Assembly (NCBI GenBank): GCA_017744285.1
Contig: JAGIBP010000010.1
Coordinates: forward strand, 19,141 to 83,140
DNA from: Variovorax sp.
Lineage (GTDB): Bacteria > Pseudomonadota > Gammaproteobacteria > Burkholderiales > Burkholderiaceae_C
Direction: 5' to 3'
Length of the DNA stretch: 64,000 bases
Shown: positions 9,516 to 20,000 of the stretch, piece after piece
How the letters are laid out: each line of letters begins with the position of its first letter
Numbering within the stretch: the stretch's first letter is position 1
Translations under genes and position numbers: made by a program
Notes under the pieces: model-generated
Told to the model about the DNA's origin: nothing
Database searches by the model: none
The model's input: the letters and a program-made list of their open reading frames with translations, nothing else

Positions 9516-10493
9516 ATGCATCGACGTCGTTTCTTGAACTGCGCGGCGGCCGCCTGCGCGAGCCCTTGGCTGCCCGGCATCGCGCGGGCGCAGGACGCCG
9601 CCTTTCCCTCGCGGCCGATCAAGCTGGTCGTGCCCTACCCGGCCGGCGGCTCGGGCGACCTGATCGGGCGCATCGTGGCCGAAGGCCTGGCCGCGCGCTA
9701 CGGCCAGCCGGTGACGGTGGACAACCGGCCCGGCGCCGGGGGCCACAGCGGCGCCGAGTTCGCGCTTCGCCAGCCGGCAGACGGCTACACGCTGGTGCTC
9801 GCCACCATCGCGCACAACGGCGCCTACAAGCTCTACAGGCAACTGCGCTACAACCCCGCCACCGACCTGGTCCCCGTCGCGCTGGTGGCCGAGAGCCCGA
9901 ACGTGCTGATGGTGCGCAACTCGCTGCCGATCAGGACCGTGCCGGAACTGCTGGCCTTCGCGCGCGCGAACCCGGGCAAGCTCAACTACGGCTCGGCCGG
10001 CACCGGCTCGGCCACGCACATGGCGGCCGAGCTCTTCAAGCATCTGGCGGCGGTCGACATCGTGGCGATCCCCTTCAGCGGCGGCGCCCCGGCGATGGCG
10101 GCACTTCTCGGCGGCCAGATCGACCTCACCTTCGAGACCGGGAGCACGGCGCAGCAGGCCATCGACAGCGGCCGCGTGCGGGCCCTGGCCGTGACCTCGC
10201 CCACCCGGTCGCCCAAGTTCCCGAACCTGCCGCCGGTGGCCGACTTCGTGCCCGGCTACGCGGCGGTGCCGTGGTACACGATCTCCGCGCCCAAGGGGCT
10301 GCCGCCGGCCGTGCTCGCCCAACTCAATGCCGACATCACGGCCGTCGTGCGCTCCCCCGGGGCGGCGCCGCGCTGGGACGCGATCGGCGTCATGCCGCTG
10401 GGCGGCAGCGTCGAGGAGGCCGTGCGCCGCAACCAGGTCGAGACGCGCCGCTGGGAAGCCGTGATCGACAGCGCCCGCCTGCAGGTCGAATGA
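9516..10493 (+). CDS. Bug/TctC family substrate-binding protein (3)
   Basis: AFPSRPIKLVVPYPAGGSGDLIGRIVAEGLAARYGQPVTVDNRPGAGGHSGAEF. Confidence 0.95.
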   Translation: MHRRRFLNCAAAACASPWLPGIARAQDAAFPSRPIKLVVPYPAGGSGDLIGRIVAEGLAARYGQPVTVDNRPGAGGHSGAEFALRQPADGYTLVLATIAHNGAYKLYRQLRYNPATDLVPVALVAESPNVLMVRNSLPIRTVPELLAFARANPGKLNYGSAGTGSATHMAAELFKHLAAVDIVAIPFSGGAPAMAALLGGQIDLTFETGSTAQQAIDSGRVRALAVTSPTRSPKFPNLPPVADFVPGYAAVPWYTISAPKGLPPAVLAQLNADITAVVRSPGAAPRWDAIGVMPLGGSVEEAVRRNQVETRRWEAVIDSARLQVE

Positions 10494-11965
10494 GCGCGAC
10501 GGAGACCTTCGACGTGGTCGTCGTCGGCGCGGGCGGCGCGGGCCTCGCCGCCGCCATCGAGGCGCGCGCCGCGGGCGCCCGCGTGGTGCTGCTCGAAAAG
10601 AACCCCAAGCCCGGCGGCTCGACCGCCTGGTCGATCGGCTCGGTGAGCGCCACGCAGACGCCGCAGCAGCGCGCGAAGGGCATCGCCGACCATCCGGCCG
10701 ACCACTGGGCCGACATGCCCGGCTTCGCCGGCGATCTCGCGCATCGCGACCACGACGAGCTGCGGCGCATCCTCTGCGAGGGCATGCCGGAGACCTTCCA
10801 GTGGCTGCTCGATTCCGGCGTGCGCTTCATGGGCCCGATGCCCGAGCCGCCGCATCGGCAGCCGCGCATGCACAACGTGCTGCCGAACTCGCGCTCCTTC
10901 GTCTATCACCTCGGACGGCGAGCGCGCCGCGCCGGGGTCGCGCTGCGCACCGGCGTGCACGTCCAGGCGCTGCGCGAGCACGACGGCCGCGTGACGGGCG
11001 TGGAGGCTGTGGTCGATGGCCGGCCCGTCGCCTTCGAGGCCACGCGGGGCGTGATCCTGGCGGCCGGCGACTTCACCAACAGCCCCGAATTCAAGGCGCG
11101 CTTCATGGGTGCGCAGGAAGCCAAGGTCGATGGCGTGAACCTCACGGCCACCGGCGACGGGCAGCGCATGGCCGAGCGGCTGGGCGCGACCATCGTCAAC
11201 GGCGACCTGGCGCTCGGGCCCGAGCTGCGCTTCATCGCGCCGCAGAAGGAAACCCTGGTGCGGCGGCTGCCGCCCTGGCGCTGGCTCGCGGTGTTCATGC
11301 AGTGGTCGATGGACCACCTGCCGCCGGTGGTGCTGCGCCCCTTCCTGATGAAGTTCCTGACCACCGCGCTCGCGCCGTCGCCTTCGCTCTTCGAGGCCGG
11401 CGCGGTGCTCGTCAACCGCGACGGCGTGCGCTTCTGCGACGAGCTCGACCGCCCGGCGCACGCACTCGCCGACCAGCCCGGCAAGGAAGGCTGGATCGTG
11501 TTCGACGACGCGCTGGCGCAGCGCTTCTCGGCGTGGCCGGATTTCGTCTCGACGGCGCCGGGCGTGGCCTACGCCTACGTGCCCGACTATCGGCGCAACC
11601 GCAAGGACGTGTACGCCGAGAGCGCCTCGATCGACGGGCTCGCGGCATCGCTTCGCATGGACGCCGGCGCGCTGCGCCGGAGCCTCGCCGGGCGGCCCGG
11701 TGCGCGCGGCGGGGCGCCGCAACGCTATGTCGCGCTCGGCCCGGTGCGCGCGGTGTTCGTGCACAGCGAGGGCGGGCTGCGCGTCGACACGCAGCACCGC
11801 GTGCTGCGCGGTTCCGGCGAGCCGATCCCCGGCCTCTACGCTGCCGGCTCGACCGGCCAGGGCGGCCTGCTGCTCAAGGGCCACGGCCATCACCTGGCGT
11901 GGGCCTTCGTCTCGGGCCGCCGCGCAGGCCGCATCGCGGCCGGCGCGGCGCGGCACGGGGCCTAG
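10490..11965 (+). CDS. FAD-dependent oxidoreductase (fumarate reductase flavoprotein/KstD-like)
   Basis: MSATETFDVVVVGAGGAGLAAAIEARAAGARVVLLEKNPKPGGST dinucleotide-binding motif; GLYAAGSTGQGGLLLKGHGHHLAWAFVSGRRAG C-term. Confidence 0.9.
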   Translation: MSATETFDVVVVGAGGAGLAAAIEARAAGARVVLLEKNPKPGGSTAWSIGSVSATQTPQQRAKGIADHPADHWADMPGFAGDLAHRDHDELRRILCEGMPETFQWLLDSGVRFMGPMPEPPHRQPRMHNVLPNSRSFVYHLGRRARRAGVALRTGVHVQALREHDGRVTGVEAVVDGRPVAFEATRGVILAAGDFTNSPEFKARFMGAQEAKVDGVNLTATGDGQRMAERLGATIVNGDLALGPELRFIAPQKETLVRRLPPWRWLAVFMQWSMDHLPPVVLRPFLMKFLTTALAPSPSLFEAGAVLVNRDGVRFCDELDRPAHALADQPGKEGWIVFDDALAQRFSAWPDFVSTAPGVAYAYVPDYRRNRKDVYAESASIDGLAASLRMDAGALRRSLAGRPGARGGAPQRYVALGPVRAVFVHSEGGLRVDTQHRVLRGSGEPIPGLYAAGSTGQGGLLLKGHGHHLAWAFVSGRRAGRIAAGAARHGA

Positions 11966-14043
11966 AAGGTCGCGCGCAGGCCGAGCTTCAAGGTCCGTCC
12001 GGGCAGCGGCACGCCCGGGTACGCGGTCGTCGTCAGGATCGAGCTCGCGCTGTAGGCCAGCGTGTTCGTGATGTTGTCCAGGCGCGCATACCAGGTGAGG
12101 TGGGCGCGCTGCACCTTCATCTTGTAGGTGAGCGCGGCGTTCCACAGCGTGTAGCCCCCGGTCTCGCGGTCGCCCGCCGGCACGCGGTGCTGCGCGGCGT
12201 AGGCGTCGAAGCCGAAGCGCGCCGTCCACGGCCCGCTGCCGTACGCGAGCGTCGCGCCCGCGCGCGCCGGCGCGATGCGCGGCAAGGGCTCGCCGGTGTC
12301 GGTGTTGGTGGCCCGCACGAGATCGCCGCGCCACTCGAGGTCGAGCGTGCCCGCGTGATCGAAGCGCGCGAAGCCGTCCGCGCCGAGCAGGCGCAGCGTG
12401 CCGCTCGCCTCCAGGCCGGTGAAGCGCGCGCGCACGCCGGTGTAGGCGTACTCGGGCAGCGTCTCGCCCGCCGCGTCGGGCGGCGGGTTCAGCTCGCCGT
12501 CGGTGCCGCGCACGTTGCCGGTGGCGGCAAGGCCGATGTAGTTGCTGAACCGCGTGACGTACGCATTGACCTTGGCGTTGTCCGGGCCCGCACGCCACTG
12601 CGCGCCGAGATCGAAGCCCGTCGACTTCTCCTTCTGCAGGTCGGGATCGCCGAGTTCCCAGCTCCCGGTCGCCACGTGCGGGCCGTTGGCGAACAGCTCG
12701 TAGTCCTTGGGCGCGCGCTCGGTGTAGGCGAGGTTCGAGGTGAGTTGCCATTGCGGCGCGAGATCGACCAGCGCGCCGATCGCCGCGCTGTGCGGGCTGA
12801 AGTCGCGCTCGCCGACGAAGAAGCGCGTGACCTCGGGATCGTTCGAGCCGAAGGACTGCACCTTGACCCGCTCGGTGCGCGCGCCGAAGCTCAGGCGGCC
12901 CCACGAGGTGCCGAGCTCTTCATGCACGAAGAGCGCACTGGTGCGCGAGCGCGTGCCGGGCACGAAGGCCTCCTCGCCCTCGGCCGAGAAGTCGCCGCTT
13001 TCGTCGCTCAGGCCGATCAGCCCCTCGAGGTTGCCGAGCTTGCGGTGGCGCGCCTCGATGCGGACGTCGTCGCTCTTCTTCGTGAACACGGTGCCCGGCA
13101 CCGGCCCCTCGTACTCGGTGTGGCCGTAGTCGGTGCGGCTCAGCTTCGCATGCACGCTGCTGAAGAAGCCGGCGGGGCGCCACTCGCCTTCGAGCGCGTA
13201 GCGGTCGGACTTCATGCCGATGGTCACGTCGGGCTCGGCCACCGTGCCGTAGGTGCTGCGGTACGTGCTGGCCGAGGCGCCGATCCAGCCCTGGTCGAAG
13301 AACAAGGTGCCGCCCACCGCGCCGCCCTCGGCCCGGTTGGCCGAGTTGCAGATCCGGCGCGCGAAGCCGGGGCGCTGCGGGTTGGCGCACGGCAGGTCGA
13401 TCGGCACCGCAACGTCGTCCGAATCGCGGTGGAAGGCATCCACGTGCAGCGCATAGCGCTGGGTGCCGCCTTCGAGCACCACGCCGCCCGATGTCTCGCG
13501 GTTTCCCGTGGCGTAGCCCAGGTCCGCGCGGCCGCCGAAGCCCTCGATCGGCTCGGTCGGGATGCGGTTGTCGAGCAGGTTGACCACGCCGCCCACGGCG
13601 CTGCCGCCGTACTGCAGCGCCGAAGGGCCGCGCAGCACTTCGATGCGATCGGTCACGAGCGCATCGACCGGCACCGCGTGGTCGTAGCTCAGCGACGACG
13701 CGTCGGGCGCGGCGCCGCCGTTCTGCAGGATGCGGATGCGGTCGCCGTCCTGGCCGCGGATGGTCGGGCGGCTCGCGTTGGGGCCGAAGTAGGTGCTGCC
13801 GACACCCGGCAGGCCGTTCAAGGTCTCGCCGAGCGTGGATTCGGAGCGCAGCAGCAGCGCGTCGTTGGCGAGCGAGGTGGTCGGCGCGATCAGGTCGCTC
13901 GCGCCGAGCGGGTTGCCGGTGACGGTGACTTCGCGCAGCACCGGCGCCTCGGCGGAGGGCGCATCGTTCTGGGCCCACGCTGCGCAGCACACGAAGGACA
14001 AGGCAGCCATGCCCACGGCATGGCGACGGAATGGAAAGGACAT
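11962..14043 (-). CDS. TonB-dependent receptor, ZnuD-like
   Basis: 693 aa; LGETLNGLPGVGSTYFGPNASRPTIRGQDGDRIRILQNGG plug and terminal barrel strand LKLGLRATF. The ZnuD resemblance is from memory of the family plug region. Confidence 0.85.
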   Translation of the reverse strand: MSFPFRRHAVGMAALSFVCCAAWAQNDAPSAEAPVLREVTVTGNPLGASDLIAPTTSLANDALLLRSESTLGETLNGLPGVGSTYFGPNASRPTIRGQDGDRIRILQNGGAAPDASSLSYDHAVPVDALVTDRIEVLRGPSALQYGGSAVGGVVNLLDNRIPTEPIEGFGGRADLGYATGNRETSGGVVLEGGTQRYALHVDAFHRDSDDVAVPIDLPCANPQRPGFARRICNSANRAEGGAVGGTLFFDQGWIGASASTYRSTYGTVAEPDVTIGMKSDRYALEGEWRPAGFFSSVHAKLSRTDYGHTEYEGPVPGTVFTKKSDDVRIEARHRKLGNLEGLIGLSDESGDFSAEGEEAFVPGTRSRTSALFVHEELGTSWGRLSFGARTERVKVQSFGSNDPEVTRFFVGERDFSPHSAAIGALVDLAPQWQLTSNLAYTERAPKDYELFANGPHVATGSWELGDPDLQKEKSTGFDLGAQWRAGPDNAKVNAYVTRFSNYIGLAATGNVRGTDGELNPPPDAAGETLPEYAYTGVRARFTGLEASGTLRLLGADGFARFDHAGTLDLEWRGDLVRATNTDTGEPLPRIAPARAGATLAYGSGPWTARFGFDAYAAQHRVPAGDRETGGYTLWNAALTYKMKVQRAHLTWYARLDNITNTLAYSASSILTTTAYPGVPLPGRTLKLGLRATF

Positions 14044-14125
14044 ATGGAATGAAAGACTCGTTGAATCGACGTGAGCCAGCCGCCGCTCGCGCGAAGCGGG
14101 CGGCGTTTGGCAAGCGGGGAGGGAT

Positions 14126-14533
14126 TCAGCGAGAGCGGGGCGGACCGCGCGCGTCGAAGAGCGCGGCCCAGCGGGCGACCGCCTCGCCTTCGAAGCAGGC
14201 GAAGGTCGCGGCCGCGAGCGTGACGGGCAGGATCACGAGCGGCACGCCGAGCGCGGCCGGCCCGTTGGCGAGCTGGTCGTACAGGCGGCAGTCGGCATCG
14301 TCGTGATCGCCGAAAAGCGCGGCCAGGCCCTGGGCCGGACGGCGCTCCTTGCCGGCACGCGAGGCCAGGTCGCCACCGGCTGCCGCCAGTGGACCGGCCG
14401 CCGCCGCAGGCGCCGCCGGCTGTCCATGCAAGGTCCGGTGCAGGAGGCCCAGCGTCGCCGCGACCCACAACGCGAACGCCAGCACGCAGACGAGCGTGCG
14501 GGTGGTGGCGGTGCGTGTGCTGCGGGAATGCAT
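14126..14533 (-). CDS. Hypothetical protein with N-terminal hydrophobic segment, upstream of TonB receptor
   Basis: 135 aa; LLHRTLHG...LFGDHDDADCRLYDQL pattern; same strand as the receptor. Confidence 0.6.
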   Translation of the reverse strand: MHSRSTRTATTRTLVCVLAFALWVAATLGLLHRTLHGQPAAPAAAAGPLAAAGGDLASRAGKERRPAQGLAALFGDHDDADCRLYDQLANGPAALGVPLVILPVTLAAATFACFEGEAVARWAALFDARGPPRSR

Positions 14534-14550
14534 CGGCCGAGGGCGGCGGA

Positions 14551-15102
14551 TCAGGACTTGAGGTACTTGGCGAAGGTCTTCTGGAACTTCTCGACCTTGG
14601 GGCCGACCACGAAGGCGCAGTAGCCCTGGTCCGGATGGTTCAGGAAGTAGTCCTGATGATAAGCCTCCGCCTTCGAGTAGTTGGCCAGCGGCTTCACCTC
14701 GGTCACGATGGGCGCGCGGTAGGTCTTGCTGTCGGCGATCTCGCGGATCACCTCCTCGGCCACGCGCCGCTGCTCATCGTTCAGGGTGTAGATGCCGCTG
14801 CGGTACTGCGTGCCGACGTCGTTGCCCTGGCGGTTGAGCGTGGTCGGGTCATGCACCACGAAGAAGATCTGGAGGATCTCCGAGAGCGAGATCTCCTCGG
14901 GGTCGAACACCAGCTTGACCACTTCGGCATGGCCGGTGCGGCCGGTGCACACCTGTTCGTAGCTCGGGGTCAACACCTCGCCATTGCTGTAGCCCGACTC
15001 GACGTCGAGCACGCCGCGCACGCGGTCGAAGACCGCTTCGGTGCACCAGAAGCAGCCACCGCCGAGGACGATGGTCTCGGTTGGCGTGGGTGAAGCGGTC
15101 AT
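14551..15102 (-). CDS. msrA: Peptide-methionine (S)-S-oxide reductase MsrA
   Basis: GGGCFWCTEAVFDRVRGV catalytic motif; GYSNGEVLTPSYEQVCTGRTGHAEVVKL; YHQDYF. Start refined to 15102 within the longer ORF. Confidence 0.96.
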   Translation of the reverse strand: MTASPTPTETIVLGGGCFWCTEAVFDRVRGVLDVESGYSNGEVLTPSYEQVCTGRTGHAEVVKLVFDPEEISLSEILQIFFVVHDPTTLNRQGNDVGTQYRSGIYTLNDEQRRVAEEVIREIADSKTYRAPIVTEVKPLANYSKAEAYHQDYFLNHPDQGYCAFVVGPKVEKFQKTFAKYLKS

Positions 15103-15169
15103 GGAGGTCTCCAACGGCAGGTAAACCCTGCATTGTGGCGTCTTGACGCCGCTGGGGGGCCTCACTACA

Positions 15170-15191
15170 TTACTAACCCGCCAGTCATTAA
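15170..15191. promoter_or_regulatory. Putative TetR operator, imperfect palindrome TTACTAACCCGCCAGTCATTAA
   Basis: TTAxTxACxxGCxxGTxAxTAA symmetry 7 nt upstream of the TetR start codon in the MsrA-TetR intergenic region. Confidence 0.4.
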
Positions 15192-15198
15192 CTCCCCC

Positions 15199-15873
15199 AT
15201 GTCCCCGCCCCGATTCCTCAGCGACAAGATCTGTCCCGTGCGCGCCAAGCGCGAGCGTCGCAAGGAAGCCCGGCCCGGCGAACTGCTCGAAGCGGCGCTC
15301 GACCTCTTCGTCGAGAAAGGCTTCGCGGCCACCCGGTCCGAAGAGGTGGCGGCGCGCGCCGGCGTGTCCAAGGGCACGCTCTTCCTTTATTTCCCGAGCA
15401 AGGAAGAGCTCTTCAAAGCGGTGGTGGTCGAGAACCTCGCGGGCCGCTTCACCGAATGGAACCGCGAGTTCGACGCCTACGAAGGCTCCACCATCGACAT
15501 GCTTCGCTACTGCATGCGCATGTGGTGGGAGCGCGTGGGGTCGACCAAGGCCTCGGGCCTGACCAAGCTGATGCTCAGCGAGGGGCGCAACTTTCCTGAA
15601 CTGGCCGAGTTCTACCGCCGCGAGGTGGTCAAGCCCGGCCACACGCTGCTGCGCCGGATCATCCGGCGCGGCATCGACAGCGGCGAATTCGCGGCGGTGG
15701 ACGTGGACAGCGCCATCTACGCGGTCATCGCCCCCATGGTGTTCCTGATGCTGTGGAAGCACTCGGCACCGATCTGCGTCGACGGAGAATCCGACATCAA
15801 TCCCGAGCAATACCTGACGGTCCAGACCGAGATCGTCCTCAACGGGCTGTGCGCGCCCAAGGCGGCGGCATGA
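15199..15873 (+). CDS. TetR/AcrR family transcriptional regulator
   Basis: LLEAALDLFVEKGFAATRSEEVAARAGVSKGTLFLYFPSKEELFKAVV HTH; immediately upstream of RND genes. Confidence 0.93.
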   Translation: MSPPRFLSDKICPVRAKRERRKEARPGELLEAALDLFVEKGFAATRSEEVAARAGVSKGTLFLYFPSKEELFKAVVVENLAGRFTEWNREFDAYEGSTIDMLRYCMRMWWERVGSTKASGLTKLMLSEGRNFPELAEFYRREVVKPGHTLLRRIIRRGIDSGEFAAVDVDSAIYAVIAPMVFLMLWKHSAPICVDGESDINPEQYLTVQTEIVLNGLCAPKAAA

Positions 15874-17060
15874 AGCGTTCCATCAAGTGGGTCGTCGCGG
15901 CCCTCATCCTGGTCCTGGTGGTGGGCGGCGCGCTGCGCGCCGTCGGCGCGCGCAAGGCGAAGCAGGCGTCCCCGCAGGCGAACACCAAGGCGGCCGAAAC
16001 CGTGATCGAGCTGTCGTCCGCCGACGTGCTGCGGGTCAAGCGGCGCGAGCTGGCGCAGACGCTCCCGGTCTCCGGCACGCTGAAGGCGGTCGATTCCGCG
16101 CAGATCAAGGCGCGCGTGGCCGGCGAGCTGATCGGCCTGGCGGTGCGCGAGGGCGACACGGTCAAGGCCGGGCAGGTCATCGCGCGGATCGACCCGATCG
16201 AATTCCACTCGCGCATGCGCCAGGCCCAGGAGCAGGCCGATTCGGCGCGGGCGCAGGCCGAGGTGGCGCAGCGCAACTACGACAACAACCGGGCGCTGGT
16301 CGACCAGGGCTTCATCTCGCGCACGGCGCTCGACACCTCGCAGTCGAACCTCAACGCCGCGCTGGCGACCCATCGCGCCGCGCTGGCGGCGGTCGACGTG
16401 ATGCGCAAGTCGCTCGACGACACGGTGCTCAAGAGCCCGATCAACGGACAGGTGTCGCAGCGCTTCGCCCAATCCGGGGAGCGCGTGGGCATCGACGCCA
16501 AGGTGATCGAGGTGGTCGACCTGAGCCGCATCGAGGTCGAGGCCACGCTGGCCGCCGCCGACTCGGTGGCGGTGCGCGTGGGCCAGCGCGCGGCGCTTGA
16601 GATCGAGGGCGGCGGCGGCGCCATCGATCCCCGAAGCGGCGAACGCAAGGTGGGCGCGACCGTGGTCCGCGTGAACCCCGCCGCGCAGGCGGGCAGCCGC
16701 AGCGTGCTGGTCTACCTGCAGCTCGACCGCAGCACCGGCTTCCGCCAGGGCCTGTTCGCGCAGGGCGCGATCGACGTCGGGCGCACCGAGGCACTGGCAC
16801 TGCCGCTGTCGGCCGTGCGCACCGACAAGCCCCTGCCCTACGTGCAGCTCGTGACCGGCGGCCGCATCGAGCATCGCCAGGTCGATACGGGCCTGCGCGG
16901 CTCGGCCGACGGGCAGACGATGGTCGCGGTGCGCGGCATCGACGAAGACGCCGTGGTCGTGGCCGGCAGCGTCGGCGCGCTGCGCGAGGGCACGGCGGTG
17001 CGCCTCGCACCGGTGGCGGCCACCGGCGCCACCCCGGCCCCGGTGCGCACCGCGCCCTGA
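15870..17060 (+). CDS. RND efflux periplasmic adaptor (MFP) subunit
   Basis: N-terminal TM, VSGTLKAVDSAQIKARVAGELIGLAVREGDTVKAGQVIARID; ATGA overlap with tetR. Confidence 0.93.
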   Translation: MKRSIKWVVAALILVLVVGGALRAVGARKAKQASPQANTKAAETVIELSSADVLRVKRRELAQTLPVSGTLKAVDSAQIKARVAGELIGLAVREGDTVKAGQVIARIDPIEFHSRMRQAQEQADSARAQAEVAQRNYDNNRALVDQGFISRTALDTSQSNLNAALATHRAALAAVDVMRKSLDDTVLKSPINGQVSQRFAQSGERVGIDAKVIEVVDLSRIEVEATLAAADSVAVRVGQRAALEIEGGGGAIDPRSGERKVGATVVRVNPAAQAGSRSVLVYLQLDRSTGFRQGLFAQGAIDVGRTEALALPLSAVRTDKPLPYVQLVTGGRIEHRQVDTGLRGSADGQTMVAVRGIDEDAVVVAGSVGALREGTAVRLAPVAATGATPAPVRTAP

Positions 17061-17073
17061 ACGACGCAACGCC

Positions 17074-20000
17074 ATGTGGTTCACCCGCGTCAGCCTGAAG
17101 AATCCCGTCTTCGCGACGATGCTCATGCTCGCCCTGGTGGTGCTCGGTGCGTTCTCGTACCAGCGCCTGCAGGTCGACCAGTTCCCCAACATCGACTTCC
17201 CGGTGGTGGTGGTCATCACCGAGTACCCCGGCGCCTCGCCCGAGATCGTCGAGAGCGAAGTCACCAAGAAGGTCGAGGAAGGCGTCAACTCGATCGCCGG
17301 CATCAACGCCCTCACCTCGCGCAGCTACGAGGGCCAGTCGGTCGTCATCATCGAGTTCCAGCTTTACGTGGACGGGCGCAAGGCGGCCGACGACGTGCGC
17401 GAGAAGGTCGCCTCGGTGCGCCCGCTCTTCCGCGACGAGGTGAAGGAGCCGCGCGTGCTGCGCTTCGACCCGGCCTCGCGCGCGGTGTGGTCGGTGGCGG
17501 TGCTGCCCGAGGGTGAGAAGGACAAGCAGCCGAGCGCGGTCGAACTGACCAACTGGGCCGACCAGGTGCTGAAGAAGCGCCTCGAAAACGTGCGCGGCGT
17601 CGGCTCGGTCACGCTGGTCGGCGGCACCAAGCGCGAGATCAACGTCTATCTGAACCCGCAGGCCATGGAGGCCTTCGGCGTGAGCGCCACGCAGGTGGTC
17701 GACGCTGTGCGCAACGAGAACCAGGCGCTGCCCGTGGGTTCGGTGCGCTCGCTCGAGCAGGACCGCGTGGTGCAGGTCGACGCCCGCATGGAGCGGCCCG
17801 AAGACTTCGGCCGCATCATCATCGCCCGCAAGGGCGGCGCGCCGATCCGCGTCGACCAGGTCGCGACCGTGAAGGACGGCGCGCAGGAGATCGACAGCCT
17901 CGCGCTCTACAACGGCGAGCGCACGCTGCTGCTGTCGGTGCAGAAGGCGCAGGACGAGAACACCATCCAGGTGGTCGACGGGCTGGTCAAGGCCATCGCC
18001 GAGATCCAGCCGCAGCTGCCGCCGGGCGTCAGGCTGCAGCCCATCGGCGACGCCTCGCGGCCGATCCGCGTCGCGGTCGAGAACGTGCGCCAGACGCTGG
18101 TCGAAGGCGCGGTGCTCACCGTGCTGATCGTGTTCCTGTTCCTGAACTCGTGGCGCTCGACCGTCATCACCGGGCTGACGCTGCCGATCGCGCTGATCGG
18201 CACCTTCTGGTTCATGGCGATGTTCGGCTTCACGATCAACATGGTCACGCTGATGGCGCTGTCGCTGTGCGTGGGCCTCCTGATCGACGACGCGATCGTG
18301 GTGCGCGAGAACATCGTGCGCCACGTGCAGATGGGCAAGGCGCCCTACCAGGCCTCGCTCGACGGCACGCAGGAGATCGGCCTCGCGGTGCTCGCGACCA
18401 CGCTCTCGATCGTCGCGGTGTTCCTGCCGATCGGCTTCATGGAAGGCATCATCGGCAAGTTCTTCCACGAGTTCGGCATCACCATCGTGGCGGCGGTGCT
18501 CATTTCGATGTTCGTGAGCTTCACGCTCGATCCGATGATGTCGAGCGTGTGGCACGACCCGGCGATCGACCGCCACGGCAAGCGCGGCGAGCCCGTCACC
18601 GTCTACGACAAGACCATCGGCCGCGTGACCGGCTGGTTCGACCGGGCGACGGAGCGCATGGCAGAAGGCTACCAGTCCATCCTGCGCTGGTCGCTCGCGC
18701 ACAAGCTCGCGACCGTGTTCGCGGCCGCGGGCATCTTCGTGGGCAGCATCTTCATGGTGCCGCTGCTGGGCACCGAGTTCGTGCCGAAGGCGGATTTCTC
18801 CGAGACCAACATCAGCTTCTACACGCCGGTCGGCTCCTCGCTCGAAGTGACCGAGGCCAAGGCGCGGCAGGTGGAGGCCGTGCTGCGCGAGATGCCCGAG
18901 GTGCGCTACACGCTCACCACCATCAACACCGGCGACGCCCAGGGCAAGATGTATGCGAGCGTCTACGTGCGGCTGGTCGACCGCAAGGCGCGCGCGCGCA
19001 GCGTCGACCAGATGTCCGCCGTGCTGCGCGAGCGGCTGCGCGCCATTCCGGGCATCACGGTCACCCACGTGGGGCTGCGCGACTCGGTGGGCGGCAACAA
19101 GCAGATCGAGTTCTCGCTGCAGGGCACGGACCTCAAGGAACTGGAACGCCTCACGCAGCAGGTGCTCGATGCGGTGCGTCCGATCCCGGGCCTGGTCGAC
19201 CTCGACACCAGCCAGAAGCCGAACAAGCCGATGGTGAGCGTCGTGGTGCGGCGCGACGCCGCCTCGGACCTGGGCCTGGGCGTGGCGCCGATCGCCGCTT
19301 CGCTGCGCACGCTGGTGGCCGGCACCACGGTCGGCAACTGGCGCGCCCCGGACGACCAGACCTACGACGTCAACGTGCGGCTCGCGCCCGAGGTGCGCAA
19401 TTCGCCGGATGACCTGGCGCGGCTGCCCTTCATCAGCACCGCGATGGGCGCGAACGCCGACGGATCGAGCCGCATCGTGCGCCTCGCGCAGGTGGCGGAG
19501 GTGCGCGAATCGACCGGCCCGAACCAGATCAACCGCCGCGCGCTCTCGCGCGAGGTCGCGATCACCGCCAACGTCGACGGCCGCTCGGCCGGCGAGGTCT
19601 CGGCCGACATCCGCAAGGCGCTCGCGGACATCGCCTTCCCGCCAGGATATGGCTGGCAGTTCAGCGGCTCCACCAAGAACATGCAGGAGTCCTTCGGCTA
19701 CGCGGTCTCGGCGCTGGCGCTCGCGATCATCTTCATCTACATGATCCTGGCGAGCCAGTTCAAGAGCTTCCTGCAGCCGATGGCGCTCATGACCTCGCTG
19801 CCGCTCACGCTGATCGGCGTGGTGCTGGCGCTGCTGGTGTTCGGCTCCACGCTCTCGATGTTCTCGATCATCGGCGTGGTGATGCTGATGGGCCTGGTGA
19901 CCAAGAACGCCATCCTGCTGGTGGACTTCGCGATCCGCGCCCGCGAGGGCGGCGTGGACGCGGCCGGCAACCCGGTGCCCGGACTGCCGCGCGCCGAAGC

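Noticed and set aside
10801-14052. 1083-aa plus-strand ORF
   Set aside because: Runs in the wrong frame of the FAD oxidoreductase and antisense to the TonB receptor; no coherent domain.
14043-14126. Search for a Zur box upstream of the ZnuD-like receptor
   Set aside because: No AT-rich Zur-like palindrome seen here or upstream of 14533; zinc specificity remains unproven.
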